From Bacteroidales bacterium (lineage in GTDB: Bacteria; Bacteroidota; Bacteroidia; Bacteroidales; UBA932), in the NCBI GenBank assembly GCA_017557535.1, contig JAFYYM010000012.1:62001-126000 (forward strand): a stretch of 64,000 nt of DNA. The letters run 5' to 3'. Below the pieces are notes generated by a model. That model was given only the letters and a program-made list of their open reading frames with translations, was not told where the DNA came from and made no database searches. Each line of letters opens with the position of its first letter. Positions within the stretch are counted from its first letter, which is position 1. Made by a program: the position numbers and the translations under genes. Shown here in pieces: positions 62,711-64,000 of the stretch.

Positions 62711-64000
62711 ATGAAAGAGTATTCCAGAAGGGACTTCATCAAGACCGGCATCACTGCCGCGGCTGGAGCGGCAGCTTTCACCATTGTTCCGAGCCATGTT
62801 CTCGGTAAGACTCTCGGACATGTGGCTCCGAGTGACAAACTCAACATCGCCGGAGTCGGCATCGGAGGCGTAGGCCGCAGGAACCTGAAGAATATGGCTA
62901 CAGAGAACATAGTCGCCCTTTGCGACGTGGACTGGTCGTATGCCATGAAGACCTTCAATGATTATCCTTCAGCCAAGCGCTTCAAGGACTGGAGAGTCAT
63001 GTTTGACCAGATGGGGAAAGACATCGACGCCGTTGTCGTGGCCACTCCTGACCACACTCACGCTGTCGTGTCAGCCCACGCCATGACTCTCGGAAAGCAT
63101 GTCTATGTCCAGAAGCCACTTACCCATTCCGTTTACGAGGCCCGTCTTCTGACCAAACTGGCCAAGAAATACAAGGTCGCCACCCAGATGGGTAACCAAG
63201 GCAATTCATTCGATGACTGCCGCCAGCTCGCCGAATGGATCTGGTCGGGGGTAATCGGTGACGTGTACGAGGTTCATAGCTGGACAGACCGCCCGATCTG
63301 GCCCCAGGGGCTCATGAAACCTGCTGGCGGAGTGAAGGTACCCAAGACTCTTGACTGGGATCTGTTCATCGGACCGGCCGAGATGAGGCCTTACGATCCG
63401 GCCTATACCCCTTGGAACTGGAGAGGCTTTTATGATTTCGGTACCGGGGCGCTCGGTGACATGGCATGCCACATCATGGATCCTATCGTCATGGCGCTCG
63501 GCATCAAATATCCGACAAGCGTCCAAGCCAGCTCGACACTCAGCAACTTGTATTCCCCGCCCCATGCGGAGACCATAACATATACCTTCCCCGCACGTGA
63601 GCCGAAGGGCAATGTCAAGATGCCCGAGTTGAAGGTCGTGTGGTACGACGGAGGGTTGTTACCTCCTCGTCCTGAAGAACTTCCGGACGGAGAGATGATG
63701 GGCGACGAGAATGGAGGACTCATTTTCATAGGCACCAAGGGCAAGATTATGGCCGGCTGCTATGGATTGAAACCCACCCTGCTGCCCAAGTCCTCCATGA
63801 GCTATTTCAAGGAGCCGGAGCCTGTCATAAGGAGAGTCCCCGGAGGCGGCACTGGCAACATCTGGGTAAATGCCCACGAGCAAGACTGGATCAGGGCCTG
63901 CAAAGAATCGCCCGAGAACCGTGTCGAGACCTCATCGAACTTCCAGGTATCCGGACCTTTCACCGAGATGGTGGATGTCGGTGTGTTGACTGTAAGGCTC
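62711..64000 (+). CDS. Tat-exported Gfo/Idh/MocA oxidoreductase, 3' end missing
   Basis: Open from ATG 62711 to the window edge, 430 codons without a stop. The signal has the twin-arginine motif SRRDFIKTG and a hydrophobic core to SHVLGK. The Rossmann fold starts NIAGVGIGGVGRRNL, with DAVVVATPDHTHAVVS and the catalytic-lysine region VQKPLTHSVYEA, then the substrate domain including YDFGTGALGDMACHIMDPI (conserved His). FIGTKGKIMAGCYG follows, typical of the family in Bacteroidetes and Planctomycetes. It is a second exported oxidoreductase, different from the one at 40225 (longer substrate domain, different linker). It probably oxidises or reduces a sugar in the periplasm. Confidence 0.92.
   Translation, partial: MKEYSRRDFIKTGITAAAGAAAFTIVPSHVLGKTLGHVAPSDKLNIAGVGIGGVGRRNLKNMATENIVALCDVDWSYAMKTFNDYPSAKRFKDWRVMFDQMGKDIDAVVVATPDHTHAVVSAHAMTLGKHVYVQKPLTHSVYEARLLTKLAKKYKVATQMGNQGNSFDDCRQLAEWIWSGVIGDVYEVHSWTDRPIWPQGLMKPAGGVKVPKTLDWDLFIGPAEMRPYDPAYTPWNWRGFYDFGTGALGDMACHIMDPIVMALGIKYPTSVQASSTLSNLYSPPHAETITYTFPAREPKGNVKMPELKVVWYDGGLLPPRPEELPDGEMMGDENGGLIFIGTKGKIMAGCYGLKPTLLPKSSMSYFKEPEPVIRRVPGGGTGNIWVNAHEQDWIRACKESPENRVETSSNFQVSGPFTEMVDVGVLTVRL

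Overview
The window looks like a chromosomal piece of a Bacteroidota (Bacteroidales-like) bacterium from a polysaccharide-rich, probably gut or rumen, habitat. The signs are promoter boxes of the Bacteroidetes type (TAnnTTTG) in front of many genes, a TonB-dependent receptor with a DUF4249 partner, DUF1080 and Tat-exported Gfo/Idh/MocA proteins, an ECF sigma factor followed by an anti-sigma/beta-barrel hybrid, and many lipoprotein signal peptides. Base composition by eye is moderately GC-rich, with AT-richer islands at the left end (restriction cluster) and around a RAYT transposase. No species call is made.

Layout. (1) 1-9183: a five-gene defence operon, hsdM (cut by the window edge), hsdS, hsdR, a 1072-aa helicase with an initiation-factor-2-like N-terminus, and a two-domain protein with a PUA/EVE-like front and a PD-(D/E)xK nuclease-like back. 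hsdS carries a G8 tract, TAEL-coding tandem repeats and a 17-bp direct repeat, all expected to change its specificity. (2) 9290-11059: a small membrane protein, an exported alpha/beta hydrolase, a structured non-coding stretch and tRNA-Ser(GCT). (3) 11158-22776: a leftward acyltransferase operon and, divergent from it, a rightward cluster of an MBL hydrolase, an exported PLP lyase, a GH-D-like hydrolase, a GH29 fucosidase and an FAD-oxidoreductase/GH29 fusion. (4) 22872-28477: housekeeping aspS and rsmA/ksgA (the latter with two in-frame repeat insertions), a lipoprotein and a sigma/anti-sigma pair. (5) 28528-31109: a RAYT transposase with three copies of its likely palindromic target repeat. 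(6) 31114-33745: a leftward operon of a small membrane protein, a tandem DUF1080 lipoprotein and an AGE-family epimerase. (7) 33832-42501: a pepP/DUF456/FAD-FeS dehydrogenase operon, then a three-gene operon of a tetraheme cytochrome fused to a sulfatase-modifying-factor-like domain, a Tat-exported Gfo/Idh/MocA oxidoreductase and a Tat-exported AP-endonuclease-2-like sugar isomerase. (8) 42498-58731: M28 peptidase/beta-barrel, HAD phosphatase, CsgG-like protein plus GH2, GH51, an S41 protease with a palindrome over its promoter, and a TonB receptor operon. (9) 58834-64000: ABC exporter, an alpha/alpha-barrel lipoprotein and a truncated Gfo/Idh/MocA gene.

How it fits together. Much of the window serves extracytoplasmic glycan breakdown: classical hydrolases (GH2, GH29, GH51) sit beside families linked to redox-based glycoside cleavage (Gfo/Idh/MocA, DUF1080, AP-endonuclease-2-like isomerase, FAD oxidoreductase). 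The most attractive new-system candidates are the cytochrome-SUMF1/Gfo-Idh/isomerase operon (38673-42501), which may connect periplasmic sugar oxidation to the quinone pool, the FAD-GH29 fusion (19615-22776), and the helicase/nuclease pair attached to the phase-variable type I restriction system (4768-9183). Two families of short repeats have been absorbed in frame into rsmA, GH2 and the FAD-FeS dehydrogenase, resembling the protein-coding palindromic elements of Rickettsia.
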